Part shown: positions 21,868 to 33,349 of the stretch, one piece after another | Layout of the letters: each line of letters starts with the position of its first letter | Position numbering within the stretch: position 1 is the stretch's first letter | The notes under the pieces: model-generated | What the model saw: only the letters and a program-made list of their open reading frames with translations | Databases searched by the model: none | What the model was told of the DNA's origin: nothing | Translations under genes and position numbers: made by a program | Assembly: GCA_963854735.1 (NCBI GenBank) | Contig: OY978106.1 | Span: 868,001-932,000 of the forward strand | Direction: 5' to 3' | From: Marvania coccoides | Lineage: Eukaryota > Chlorophyta > Trebouxiophyceae > Chlorellales > Chlorellaceae | DNA length: 64,000 nucleotides

Positions 21868-24800
21868 TTAACGCGCGTAGATGGTTAGCTTCGGCCTGAA
21901 GGAGGCAGTAGCGCTCTCGCTCGACTCAAACGCCACAGTTGAATCGGCAACAAGGTCAGCGGAAGTGTACGCAGGATCCCCCACAGTGCCCGAAGGGTTA
22001 CGGCGGAAGGGTCGGTGGATGATGAACCTGGGCGCGGCGCCCACGGATTTAACGTGATCGGTGACGTCGACTTGCAGGGTCACGCCGGCAGCGGAGGGGG
22101 GCACAGTGAGATGGCCCACGATCTCGGGAGGGGAGGTGGTCCAGTTGACGACGTTCTTGGAGATAGAGTTCACGACTGCAAGCGGGAAAAAGAAAAAAAA
22201 TCATGTTTGTATAAATAATAATGAGCAGAGGTCATAAAATGCAATTTTTTGTCGTACCTGAGCTGGAGGGGAGAGCGTTGATGTTGGGGGCGGTGCTCCA
22301 CGTCAGAGCGGCCTGCGACCAGGCCGGCGCGGCGCTGCTGAGGCCCAGCACTGTGAACACATTGCGAGCGTTACTGCCGGACGAGCGCACCCGCAGCGTG
22401 AGCACAGCAGTATGCATGTTGGCGGTGTTCAGCCCCGAGAACTGAATAAACGCAGCCTTGGTGGTGTCAGCGCTGACCGTGGCGCCAAATCCAGCCTCAA
22501 GCGTGTCCAGTGTGCCGTAATTTACGCCACTGTTGGCGCCACCGACAATCGTGGCATCTCCTGAAGGGTTGTACACCCTCTGCACGATGGCCAGCGAGGT
22601 CTTGGGCACAACGATTTGAATCGTGCTGTGCGCGGGCTGCCGGTAGGTAACTGTTTTGGTGGTGCCACTCAGCACAATCAGCGGAATGGCCGCCACTTCT
22701 CCCATCAGGCTCTCGCTAACCTGATTGATAATCACAGGGCTGCCTGCAGGGGGCGACGTCCACGCGTTCAGGTTGATAGTGAGCGCCGCGTCGGTAGCGT
22801 TAGCATTGGCCAGCGTCAAGTAATAGTTGGTGCCGTCGTCCACTGCGCCCAACGCCTGGCTGTTGTCCTTGCCGCTGGTGGTGAAGGCGTAGCTGCCCTT
22901 GGATCCCGCGAACTTGCGGGCAATCATGGCGTAAGCCTCCCCTCCGCGAGTAGAATCTCCGATATCATAAGGTGCAGCATCATTGGAGCCGTACAAAATG
23001 CCACCCTTCACCACGCCGGAAGGCTGGCCGGAGCTGCCGTCCTGCGAGAGCTTGAAAACGTAGTGCCGGTCGGCGCGCTTAGAGTTCACGGTCGTGAACA
23101 GCACCTGCGCCGCCAGCACTGCAGCCTCGTTGGAGTCGTCGATGGTGGAAGTAGAAAAATCGGAGTTCCAGGAGGCGCCCGTGTGCGGGTTGTACTCGGT
23201 GATGTAGACCGGGGCAGTCGCGGTGGTGTTAGGGCCGGGAGATTTCATCTCCATGGTGGCGGCAATGGCGGAAATGAGCTTCCCGCTCTGCGTGTTCATG
23301 GAGAATCCGGTGGACCCGTAGATGTGGTAGGCGTACATGTCGATGTTGCGCTTGGCAGCCGTGTAGGTCATTTCCGGGAACTGCAGGTAGTTGTCCATCA
23401 GCATGCGCTTCCCCATCGTGTTTTCGTTGTCGTACGACTGCCAGATGGCGAAAGGAGCGCCCCACAGCACCGGCGTGATGATCTAAGCACAAATGAGAAG
23501 ATGAAACGCGAAGAAAGAAAAGAAAATCAGAATTGATGATTATGAATAATAAACACTGAAAATATAGAAAAGAAGAAAGTAAGATAAAAATCGAAACTGT
23601 AGGGGTCGATATCTACCTTACCGTGCCGGTCTTTGTGCTGCGGTCCTGGAAGGCGGCTCTCAAAGCCTGGGAGCGGATGAGGTAGTGCGCCTGCCAGATT
23701 TTGTACCCATCAGCTGTCATCACGCCGTTGTCCCTGATGCACGGCTCCAGCTCCGGCTCGTTCAGAATTTCCAGCTGCACGATCCCGTTGCTGTGCGCCC
23801 ACACCCCGGAGGCGTAAAACCACCGCCACAGCTCCCACCGCTCCGCCCAGTAGGGAGCCATCGCGGCGTCAAACGTGGTGAACTCGAAGTTGGTGGTGGC
23901 GGAGCGGCAGGTGACTTTGGGCACGAACACAGGTTCGATCCTGAGCTCTTTCCACTTGTCCAGCGCCCACCGAGCGCTGCCGTCCTCTTCGGCAGGGTTC
24001 AAGCCTTCGATGCCATTGGAGGTGGAAACGGGGGTGCCCACCCAGTCGCTCCACTTGATGAACGTGGAGGTGGCGGTTCCCTGGCTGAGGGTGATGTCGG
24101 CAGCGGCGTCGGTGCGGATCTGGGAGACGGCAGCGGTGAAGGTGGCCTGGCTGCTGACCGTGATGTCGCCCTTCTGGCTCAGACCTGAGTAATAATCAAA
24201 GGGGGAAAATAAGTTGCAAATTAGCCAATAAAATAGGATATAAATAGGAAAAAAAACTTCACCCACCAAAGCGGGTGCCCAAGGAGGTGCGAACGTTTCC
24301 CTGGTAGTTGAAGAAGCGCCGCGCTCCGTTGGCGCCCAGGCGTTTGTACCACTGCCACACGTTGCTGTTGAGGGAGCTATGGCCGCTGTTGATGCCGACG
24401 ATCTTGCTGGTCGTGGAAGGCGTGTCCAGAGTCGACTTGACGGTGATAGAAAATGCCGATGCAGGGCCCAGGGCGACCACCGGTGGGGGTGGGCTGGAAA
24501 GGGGACTAGGGGGGGGAGGCGAAGGCGACGGTGGCGGCGGTGGTGATTTTAATGTCGGTGGGGGTGGTGATATGGTGGGTGGTGGAGGAGGAGGCGACTT
24601 TGGTGGCGGCGGCGGCGGCGACTTGGGGGGAGGAGGAGGGGGTGGACGTTTAGGGGGAGGGGGAGGGGGCGATTTCTTCTTTTGGAGAAGGCCTGCAGTA
24701 GCATTTGCAGCATACAGCTTGTTGATGGTGAACATCTCGTAGCAAATAATTTATGATTGAAGAAAAACACATTTAATGGTGGTTTGTGAATTGATAGGTC

Positions 24801-24944
24801 GTCTTTCTTGTTGTGTTGGGTTTAGAAATACACATATTACTCACGGCGAGACAGGATTTTTTCGGTATCCTCGGAAAGTGACTCGGCGGTGAAAACGAAT
24901 GCGGCCAGGAGCGCGCCCAGCAGCAGCGCCCTGGCTGGTATCAT
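21868..24944 (-). CDS. Secreted Pro-rich glycoside-hydrolase-like protein with DNRLRE module
   Basis: Exons in transcription order are 24845-24944, 24267-24692, 23622-24184, 22258-23482 and 21868-22175, giving 873 residues. Exon 1 encodes a signal peptide (MIPARALLLGALLAAFVF). Then comes a roughly 50-residue hydroxyproline-type region of PPPPPPKSPP/KRPP repeats, as in pherophorins and other green-algal wall glycoproteins. The next 500 residues resemble clan-A glycoside hydrolases: IVGINSGHSSLNSN, then LEILNEPELEP with a likely acid/base Glu in NEP, and VYITEYNPHTG with a likely nucleophile Glu. The C-terminal third (VQRVYNPSGDATIVGG to ATASFRPKLTIY) is a DNRLRE/CBM96-type beta-sandwich, split by the last intron. 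I infer a wall- or matrix-acting enzyme. Substrate is unknown and catalysis is not proven. Confidence 0.78.
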
Positions 24945-25826
24945 GACGGAATTATAGTAATTCTTATTAATGGGTATCGATATCGGGGCGCGGGCAAGAC
25001 CAGAAGTGGCCTCCGCGTCCCATCCATTAGAGGAAGAAAATCTGTAATTCGCAAATAGAAGTACGAAAAATCCAGCACTGCTATTGCACGACAAATACCA
25101 AAAGATTGTCAGAATTGATGCCGGCGGCGATGCGAGGATGAACGACCGGAGGCCCCCATGGAGCGTGTATGTTGGGCTCCGGCACCTGACTGCCTATCAC
25201 TCTCTCTGTATAATTAATAGCCTTTAGCTTGACAAACCAAGCTCTGCATGTTTTTGTATGCATCCAGCATGCGTGGCGCTTTTACGCGCAAAAAGGATTG
25301 CATCGCTGCTATGCTACCTCCGACGCATGAATGTCCCGGCCTCCAAAAAGGCATGGCTCGCCGCTCTGACACGCGTGCAGCGCTTTTGAGCAGTGGGCGA
25401 GCTTAAACATTTGGAATCCCAGGTCTGGCAAGTAAAATCTCTGCCACTAAAGCTGGAGAGGCCCTGCATTGTCGGGACTTTTTTATTTTCTTAATGAATC
25501 GACCTATGCTGGCCTGGTGTTCATTTTAACAACATCGTTTGACTCTTTTGGGGTCAGCCAATGCTTCTTCGAGGGGAGTTGCTGCATGGGAGGCTCAGTT
25601 GAGCGGCAGAGTTCCACACCTCATCGTCCTCTGGCTATGCGTCATCACCAGAGAGACCCGCAAATCCAACAGCCTGCGTGTGTGCGCTTCTACCCTGCCC
25701 CATGCGACGGGAAAAAAAATTCTTCATTTTGTGAACTCAGAATGGGCCCAAAACTTTCCAGCTCCAATGAACCAAAACAGCGATTTCCCATTGAATTCTG
25801 TTTTTATTTAAATTAATATCGACAGA
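24945..25826. other. Divergent spacer, no gene seen
   Basis: About 880 bases between the divergent glycosidase and CPP1 genes. Two short open frames on the plus strand at 25469-25816 show no family signature. Promoters of both genes should lie here. Confidence 0.45.
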
Positions 25827-26957
25827 ATGTTGGCGCACGCTGCTTCCCGAGGCCCGTGCCTCACCCCACAATCCTTCTCTCTGAATGCGCGATCCCAAAA
25901 CGCACGGGTTCGGCTGGCTCCCGTGCGTGCGAGCAGCAGCAGTAACGGCGACTCCAGCGAGGCCTTCCCCGCGGCCATGTCTCTGAAGGAATCGTATTCT
26001 CTCCTTGGGCTAAGGGAGGGCGCTTCTTATGGTGAGGAGTGAAAGGACTCTATTGGCAGGGCTCTCTCCACGTTTTCGGAAGGTCTATGCCCCTGGCGAC
26101 GTGCCCCGCATTCCCAGCGACCTCAGTATCCCTCTGAGGCCTCTTTACTGCCTGCCATGAGGGCCCGCCTGCCTATAATATGTCCTCATTTATTTCTGTC
26201 CCCACTGCTGCAGACCAAGTGCTCGACGCCAAGTCCAAGCTGTTGAAGCGATTCGAGGGTCAAATGGAGAAGAAGATGCAGGCAAGGCTTCATTTTTTCA
26301 TAAATAAAATTCTCCGCTAAAACTCTCACACAATTTCCTCCCCCATTCAAAACTCCTCCCAATTATACCAAATTTGCCGTCATTTCTCCCCCACGAACCT
26401 TAACCTCTTTCTACCTATGCAATTGCCAGATTGAGGGCGCTTACGATACTATCTTCTCATCCCAGCTCAAAGCCCGCCTGTCTGGCGACATGCCCGTTTC
26501 AAATCGAGTGAGATTCGCAGACGTCAATCCCCCTAAGCGCCCCCAGCCCCCCCCGAAGCCGTTAGAGCTTCCTGGAGGCGCCGTATCGGTGCGCCCGCTC
26601 ACTGCCCAGCCCTCCATCTCTACCTCCGCAGTCTTCGGCGGCCTCGCTGCTTGGACGCTTGTCCAGGGTTTCACAGAGGCCTCCCCCATGGCTGCAGCTG
26701 CAGACGTGCCGGGATTACAGCTAGCCCTCGGTCTGGCGGCTTCTGTGTACGTTCTTAGGGAGAGTAAACGCGTGGGGTTGGGAAAAGCAGCTGGGCTGGC
26801 GGCAGCTGGGTTAGTGGTTGGAACGATTGTGGGCGCGGGCGTTGAGGGGTGGTTGAGGGTGGATCTAGTGCCCCTGGGATCGCTTTCTTCCCCTGGCATT
26901 GTTGTGGGGGAGTTTGCGTTGACTGGCTTGTGGGCTGCCGCTTTTTTCCTGGCGTAA
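25827..26957 (+). CDS. CPP1: CPP1-like chaperone of protochlorophyllide oxidoreductase (DUF3353)
   Basis: Plastid envelope/thylakoid protein with a J-like domain and membrane helices; in plants CPP1 stabilises POR and supports chlorophyll synthesis. Exons are 25827-26031, 26214-26281 and 26430-26957, giving 266 residues. The first roughly 45 residues look like a transit peptide. The J-like domain is SLKESYSLLGLREGASYDQV, then AKSKLLKRFEGQMEKKMQIEGAYDTIFSSQLKAR. It lacks the HPD motif of true DnaJ proteins, as in the family. The C-terminal half has about four hydrophobic segments (AVFGGLAAWTLV, LALGLAASVYVL, GLAAAGLVVGTIVGAG, FALTGLWAAAFFLA). The second intron starts GCAAGG, a GC donor, which is required to keep KKMQ-IEGAYD. 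Confidence 0.87.
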
Positions 26958-28150
26958 ATAAATTCGAAAGAAAAAAATCATTCTTCCGCTAACCCTGGCA
27001 TTTATGGGCGACATACCAACCCAAAATTTTATTAACGGACGTTGATAACAACAGCATCTACGTTTTTCGTATGTCCTCCGTTTGTACGTTGTATATTCCC
27101 CTCCTGGACTTTCTCTCCCCGTGCTACTGGGGTTCATTCCTCGCGGTTGCTTAATTACTGGCACATAGCAAGATACTTTTCTTACATTTTTTTACCTTTT
27201 ACTTTCTGTTGAACGAAAATAATGAACACAAACACGAACAAATTTAACTTCTTCATGGAATTGGCGGCCATGACACTCAAAAAGAAATGGGGGAAAGACG
27301 AGCGATGTGATGTCAAAGAAAAAATGCCGACACCGAAGAAATGGTACTTTTTTTGTGCATGAGCAGGCATAATGAAGTATCTGAATAATGTACGGGAAGG
27401 GAAAATGCAGAAGTGATCAGAGCAGGGTGACGGCGGCACGGAAAGTAGAAAGAAGACGTTGAAGTAAATTAAGGGGGGGAATATGGACAAAAAAATGGCG
27501 ATAACAGTTGAAAAGACAGCCGGGGGCAGGCCAGCGAAAGAAAGAAGACCGGCACAAAAGAAAGAGAGGTACGGAAAATTTTCGGACAGTCGGGGCTGGA
27601 GAAAGGCTGGGAAAATTAGCGAGGGAGGGGGTAGGCGATTGGCACTAGAAAAGACAGGAAAAGGGGGAATGCGATGATGGGGATGATGAGGTGTGTTGGC
27701 ATGGCTGACTGCGCAGCCATAGTATATATCAGTGAAGGGGGGCAAATGAGGCGATGATGCATGATGGAGGAAAGGGCGAAAGAGACCGAGGAACACTTTC
27801 TTTTGAAGTGGTGATAGGCGGCATGAAAGAAAAAACATTGCAGACCAAATAAAAGAGAAGAAAAATCAATTCAGCAGGCAGGAACGATACAGTGAGGCAC
27901 AGCGGCGGCGGCGGTACATATGAAAGAGTTGAAGGGGGAAAGGGATGATGATGAAATTGCCAAAATCGAGAGGAAATGAAGGGATGATAAACGAGCTAGG
28001 ATGAGCTAACAACGCAGATTGCCTTGCCAATGGAGTTCTCGGGATGCTGCTCTTAGCTTCAGTCATCCATCCCGCATATGAAGCAGTGATGACAAACGAA
28101 AAAATATGAAATAAACGACAGAGAGGAGAGAAAAAAGCCGGCGGTGGTGA
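26958..28150. other. Convergent intergenic region, no gene seen
   Basis: Nearly 1.2 kb between the 3' ends of CPP1 (+) and an unknown gene (-). It is purine-rich on the plus strand from 27240 to 28000. A 218-codon minus-strand frame at 27182-27838 consists mostly of Phe, Ser, Pro and His and reflects that bias, so I reject it as a gene. Long 3' UTRs are possible. Confidence 0.45.
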
Positions 28151-29089
28151 CTAGTAGGAGCTCCGCAGCGCCATGTTGCCCAGCCCGCGTCTCAGCTGCT
28201 GCTGCGCGGGCTCCAGCGGCTTGCTGGGGCCCTGCTGGTACGCGGAGCGGACCGCAGAGCCCCATTTCATGGCCGGCTGAGCCTCCGAGGCGGCGGGGCC
28301 CACAGGGGAGGCTTGCACGCGCGAAATCACGGCCGTGGAGGGGTACACGGCGTTTTTGCTGAGCGGAGAAGGGTCCCGGGTGACAGCAAAGCGGGTCTGC
28401 TTGCGGTTGGCGCCTCCTGGAGAGCGTTTGCTGGGGGCGGCGCCTGCGGTTGTTTTCGAGGCTTTTTTGTGAGAAACGAGGGTGGCGGAGGGCCCCCCGG
28501 ACGCGGACTTGCGCTTGCGGCCGTTGGACCACACCCGCATGCCCTCCTCGCCCAGCCGAAAGAGCTTGCAGAGCTCGAGAGCTGCCCGGCGAGTTTTCAC
28601 GAGGAGCAGCTGGTTGATGCAGAGCTCGCCGAGGTGGTCGGCCAGGCTGGTGAGGCGGTCGAGCTGCGTCTGCGGGGGGACGTCGTCGGAGTCGCTGCCG
28701 CTGCCGTCCGAGCTCTGCCCCTGCATTTTCGACTCCCTGTAAAACATTGAACGAAGAATGGGAGAATGAGGGCTGGAATGGGCGGCGGGAAGCGTACATT
28801 GTGCTGGCAATTGTACGTAAACGTGAATGAAGCGAGGCAGAGGCCAGGGCCAGCCAGCAGGCGAACTGAGAGAATGAAACAAAGACAAGACTGACCGTGA
28901 GACACGCTGAACGTGATAAGGCAGGAGCCTCAGCGGGTTGGGGATGGTCGGATCTTGGCAGCAACGTTTGGCTCGTAACGAAAGATGCAGCAATTGAGAA
29001 GCGGCTGCTGCTTCATCCTCGCAAAAGCCATTTCTAATGAGCGTAATTTGACTGTTGGCTAGAGCTGCGAGACGCAAGGATTGAGACAT
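28151..29089 (-). CDS. Unknown basic protein
   Basis: No family recognised. Exons in transcription order are 28896-29089 and 28151-28736, giving 259 residues. Exon 1 gives MSQSLRLAALANSQITLI; the splice joins HVQRVSR to ESKMQGQSS. Residues about 70-85 are acidic and Ser/Asp-rich (SSDGSGSDSDD). A conserved-looking helical segment follows (TQLDRLTSLADHLGELCI, then RRAALELCKLFRLGEEGMRVW). After it the protein is basic and disordered, with a nuclear-localisation-like NGRKRK and KKASKTT. Composition suggests a nuclear or chromatin-associated protein, but this is only inference. The start at 29089 is the ATG with the best following frame; another in-frame ATG lies 54 bases upstream. Confidence 0.62.
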   Translation of the reverse strand: MSQSLRLAALANSQITLIRNGFCEDEAAAASQLLHLSLRAKRCCQDPTIPNPLRLLPYHVQRVSRSVLSLFHSLSSPAGWPWPLPRFIHVYVQLPAQCTLPAAHSSPHSPILRSMFYRESKMQGQSSDGSGSDSDDVPPQTQLDRLTSLADHLGELCINQLLLVKTRRAALELCKLFRLGEEGMRVWSNGRKRKSASGGPSATLVSHKKASKTTAGAAPSKRSPGGANRKQTRFAVTRDPSPLSKNAVYPSTAVISRVQASPVGPAASEAQPAMKWGSAVRSAYQQGPSKPLEPAQQQLRRGLGNMALRSSY

Positions 29090-29405
29090 TTTAGAGAATT
29101 GGTGATTAATGCGGGATTTTTGTGATGAAAACCACTTCGACACAACACAATTTTCGAATTTTCCGTTTAAAACGAATTTTTGGCGGGTTTTTTACCCGCC
29201 AGTCGAGGCTGACTTGTGCATATGGCGAATAGTTTGTCGACGCTTCCGTCAAACAATTAAATATTCAAACTTTTACATAGTTGGCCCCTTTGCGAACCCA
29301 CATTCTCCCATTTGAGTAATGCAATATTTTGCCACGCTGGCATCACCAATTTCGCACTGAAGTCAGGCCTCCAACGGCCATTAACCACCAAAATAGCCAC
29401 TGTAC
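29090..29405. other. Divergent spacer
   Basis: 316 bases between the unknown basic-protein gene (-) and the diflavin reductase (+). AT-rich with no coding signal; probable promoter region of both. Confidence 0.4.
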
Positions 29406-32054
29406 ATGCAGCAAGAGCACCACACACTTGTCGCCGTCGCCGCAGCGGCTGCGGTCATAGCCGGTGGGGCGGCCATCTTCTACTCCCTCGGCCACCGCCG
29501 TCGCGACGCCCCCCGCCCCACAAACTTCGATGCATTCCTTAAGACGCCCATTGCCAACCCTTCGCTTCCAAAGCATCCGCCGCCGACACGCCAACAACGT
29601 CGCTTTAGCCAGCCTGCTGCCACCGACTTTGATTCTTTCTTAAAGACCCGCATTGACAACCCCTCCTTGCTAAACCAGCACCCAGAAAACGCACAAGCTC
29701 CCCCGTCGCGTCCTATCCCCGCCAAAAGCGCAGTGCAGGCCCTCAAAAGCCGCCAATGCCCTCCAAAAGACAGCAAACCCGTCGTCGTTGTTTTTGGCAC
29801 AGAATTTGGATTTTCCCGCGAAATCGCTGAGAAGCTGTGCACAGCCGTCTCCGCTGCCACCGAAGGAGGTTCTTTCTTTCCCGAGCTGTACAACATGGCA
29901 GATTTTCCGACCGGTGTACAGCTGCTAGACAGCTGCCAAGTTCTCCTTGTGGTGTGCTCCACCCAGGGGGATGGGGTAGCCCCGACCGAGGCGCGCGCGT
30001 TCCATGCCTGGCTCATGAGCGCCGCCGCACCAAAATTGCATAACGTCAACTTTAGCGTGTGTGCTCTTGGCGATACAGCCTACCCTCACTTTTGCGCTTG
30101 TGGGAGGGGAATTGACGCGCGGCTGGAGGATCTGGGGGCGAAGCGGTTTCTGGACAGGGTGGACACCAACCGGGAGGACTGGAGCGCGGTGAGTGCGTGG
30201 ATTTCAGCGGCTGTGGTGGGACTTTCAAGTTTAAACAGCCTGCGAACCGCCGAGGAGCTGCAGTGGCGGGGTTTGAAGGCTTCTGGGGTGGAGGAAGACG
30301 GATCTGGCTCCGAGGAGCAGCGATGGCGCAAGTCCCGGCCGTATTTCGCTACGGTGGCGGCGGTGGCGGGGCTTTGCGCTGTGAGCTCAAGGGACGACAA
30401 AAACACAGGTGGGCAGCTATTAAGTATGAAATTTGTTATTGTTCTTAAAATTTCCACATTTTTTTTCCAATTAAAGCTCAGTAATATCCCCACGCCTGCT
30501 GCGTTATTCCCTCGCTTGAAACCTGAAACCTGAAACCTGAAACCTGAAACCTGAAACCTGACGCTCCTATTCTTCCTTCCTTCTTTCCCCTTTGCAGTGC
30601 GTGTGGACATCGACCTGGGCGACTCTGGCATAGCCTACCAGCCCGGAGACGCGCTGGGGGTGTGGCCCACCAACGACACCGCCGCTGTGGAGGAGCTGCT
30701 GGCAGAGCTGAGCGGCAGCGGAGAGACCGCAGTTCCACTGCCGCCATGGCACTACGCTGACCAGCTGCTTGAACCCGGGGCAGAAACCCTGCCGTTGCGC
30801 GATGCTCTGGCGCGGTGCTACGACCTGCGCAGCCCCAAGCCCGAGCTGCTGCGCCTGCTGCTGGGCAAGCTGCAGGAGGCGGCGGCGGCGGCGACAGGCG
30901 ACAGCGACTCTGATGCAGCAGGAGCGGACCCAGGGGAAGGAGATTCTTCTCCGGAGACGCCTCCTCGCCAAAACAGCGCCAATTTCAAGGGGTCTTCGAG
31001 CCATTTTTCCCTTCCAGAGCTCTTCCAGACAACGCCAGCAGCTGCTCTTTTCCCTTCAGAGGAGAACCACAGCTGCTCAGCGGACCTCAGCCCCGGCACA
31101 CCCCAGATGCTGCTGGAGAGCGTTGGCTCGGCAGCAATGGCCGCCAACATCGCCCAAAATGCGTGCTTTGCCGCCGCCGCTGCCATTGCTGCCGACCACA
31201 TTTCAGCCATCCTGGTCGACCCTGCAGCAACGCAGCGCTACTTGGCGGAGCGCCACGTGGCAGACGTGCTGCGGGAGTGGCGCCCTGCGGCTCTGAGCGT
31301 GACTGAGCTGCTGGGCACGCTGCGCCAGCTGGCGCCTCGCCTTTACTCCATCTCCAGCTCTCAACTCGCCAATCCGCAGCGCGTTACGCTCACGGTCGCT
31401 GTAGTAAACTACCAGGCGCACGCCACGGGGAAATGGCGGGCGGGTGTGGCCTCCACGTGCCTGGGCGCTCGCGCTTTACCGGGCTCGCAAATTCCCGTTT
31501 ACTTGTACTCCAATCCTGAGTTCCGCCTCCCTGAAGATCCGCAAACGCCGATTATCATGGTGGGACCGGGCACCGGCGTCGCCCCCTTTCGCGCTTTCCT
31601 CCAGCACAGGCAGTTTCTGTTGGCAGCTTCTTCTTCTAAGGAAGCGGCGGTGGCAGCCTCTGGCGAGGGTCTCGGCCCCGCCGTGCTGTTCTTCGGCTGC
31701 CGCCGGTGCGACGAGGACTATCTGTACCGCTCGGAGCTGGAGGCGTGGGAAAAGGAGGGGCAGGTGCAGCTGTTCACTGCATTTTCAAGGGAGGCAGGAA
31801 GAAAGAAAGTATATGTGCAGCACCGCATGGCGGAGCACGCGCAGCAGCTGATGGACCTGGTAATGGCCCACAGCAACCCCGCGCACGTTTACATTTGCGG
31901 CGACGGGGCGCACATGGCGATGGATGTTGAGGCGGAGCTGTTGCGGTCGATAGGAGAAAGGCAGGGATTTGGAAATGCTGCAGCTGAAGAGTACCTGCGG
32001 GCCATGGCCCAAAACGGTCGCTACCACAAAGACGTGTGGATTTCATGCAATTAA
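29406..32054 (+). CDS. Membrane-anchored NADPH diflavin reductase (CPR / sulfite-reductase flavoprotein type)
   Basis: Transfers electrons from NADPH through FAD and FMN to an acceptor such as cytochrome P450 or sulfite reductase haemoprotein. Exons are 29406-30408 and 30598-32054, giving 819 residues. Order: N-terminal membrane anchor (LVAVAAAAAVIAGGAAIFY), two copies of an FDxFLKTxIxNPSL motif (residues about 40-58 and 74-93), an FMN flavodoxin domain (VVVFGTEFGFSREIAEKL; CSTQGDG; CALGDTAYPHF), then the FAD domain (YQPGDALGVWPTN; RLYSISSS) and NADPH domain (MVGPGTGVAPFRAFLQHR; FFGCRRCDEDYLY; YICGDGAHMAMDVEA), ending DVWISCN. A Ser-rich, about 110-residue insertion splits the FAD domain. The intron carries six AAACCTG units. 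The electron acceptor cannot be told. Confidence 0.86.
30517..30560 (+). repeat. Tandem repeat, six TGAAACC units, in intron
   Basis: Six perfect 7-base units (TGAAACC) lie 37 bases before the 3' splice site of the diflavin reductase intron. The same unit occurs at 10344-10362, and related AAACC-core units form the tails of the dispersed repeats at 21015 and 35828. Confidence 0.9.
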
Positions 32055-32485
32055 GTAATGTTGAAAAAATGCATTTTTTTAACAAAATTTTCTCTCTCGT
32101 CTCGATCTTTTTTTTTCAACTTTATAATAATGGTGGGGTGTATTTACCACACAAATAGTTGATTTTTTTCTTTTCTTTTGTATTCGAAAGTTAAATATGA
32201 ACGTACTACTAATACCAATGCTGCGATTTTGTTTTTGTATATCAGCATTTTTTTAACGCTCCTGCTTGTTGTCATTATGGGCAACAGGCATGGAGAGATG
32301 TACACCACTACAGGTTAGGTTGATTAACCACCAAAATATCTTCATTTCATACTGACAGCCTCCCATTTTCTTCCTCCCACTCCACTCCTAATTCTGATTC
32401 ATTTTTCCGACATTGCAAATATTCTTTTACAACATGGTAAAAAACAATATTATATCAATCGAATCAATCAAATATATTCACTCAG
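32055..32485. other. Convergent spacer, no gene seen
   Basis: 430 AT-rich bases between the 3' ends of the diflavin reductase and PAM68 genes. Nothing recognised. Confidence 0.45.
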
Positions 32486-33163
32486 TCACTCATCCTTCTT
32501 GTTTCGGTCCAGCACGATGGGCAAATTGGCTTGAAACTCGTTCCAGCCCAGCGCAGACCCCTCCCGCCGCTGATCCCACGAGCTGCTCAGAATTCCGTAG
32601 CTGATGCCCAGCAGCCCGCCGCCAAACAGCATCGATGACGTAATGTACGCCACCCACACCGGCAGGTCGATCCCCTGCACCTTCTTCAGGTAGAAAAACA
32701 GGCCAAATGTGCCGGCGCCCAAAATTACCGGGCCGAGGGAAAACATCAGCATGCGCTGCAGCATGCGGTCAGTGATCTGCTCAGGCACCACGGGATCTTC
32801 CGCGGAAGAGGAGGAGGGAGTGGGGATGAGGGGGGTGACAGCGGCGGCAACACCTTCTTTTTCTCGGGCCTCCAGCTTGGCCTGGAAGGCTGCTTGGTAC
32901 TCGCGCTCCTCTGCCTGCAGCTTCTCCAGCTGTTTCTGCTGCGACGGACGAGTGGCCACCTTGCCGCGTTTGCTGACCTACAGGAGAGGAGAAAAAATAT
33001 TGAAAATGCAGTTTGAATTTTTTTTATTCCGCGGTGTACTCAGCCTCACCTTCACATTTTCTTTCGAGCCTGCGCCTCCGGCATCTCCAAACCCTTTTTT
33101 CGCGCTCACGACGAGTCGCCGAGCGGGAGCTGCCACTTGTGGTCGAAAATGTGTTCGCTGCAT
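32486..33163 (-). CDS. PAM68: PAM68-like photosystem II assembly protein
   Basis: Thylakoid membrane protein that helps early photosystem II assembly. Exons in transcription order are 33050-33163 and 32486-32977, giving 201 residues. The N-terminus (MQRTHFRPQVAAPARRLVVSA) is a transit peptide. A charged segment with QQKQLEKLQAEEREYQAAF follows. The family core is IPDQ-like VPEQITDRMLQRMLMFSLG, two membrane spans (LGPVILGAGTFGLFFYL and VWVAYITSSMLFGGGLLGI), and the hallmark SYGILSSSWDQRREGSALG, then NEFQANLP. The ATG at 33163 was chosen because upstream codons lack an in-frame ATG. It is divergent from the glycine-cleavage T-protein gene. Confidence 0.92.
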
Positions 33164-33349
33164 GTCGGGCTCTCTCCTGGTTCCCAGTGCTTTACATATA
33201 ATTTTGGCCAATTAAAATTAAATAACATTGCATCGAGCAGCCCGAAATTGTGCGATAAGCCTCTGGCTGTCATGCGTGCTGAGTTTTTAATTTGTGGGTG
33301 ATTTCTAAATAACAACAAAAAAACCACATTGTTTCATAATTTTCACACG
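33164..33349. promoter_or_regulatory. Putative bidirectional promoter, PAM68 / GCST
   Basis: Only 186 bases separate the two start codons. Both products serve photosynthesis or photorespiration, so light-coordinated expression is plausible. No specific element was identified; inference from layout. Confidence 0.35.

Noticed and set aside
27182..27838. Minus-strand open frame of 218 codons rich in Phe, Ser, Pro and His
   Set aside because: The region is purine-biased on the plus strand, which removes stops from this frame by composition. There is no motif, and it lies between two gene 3' ends.
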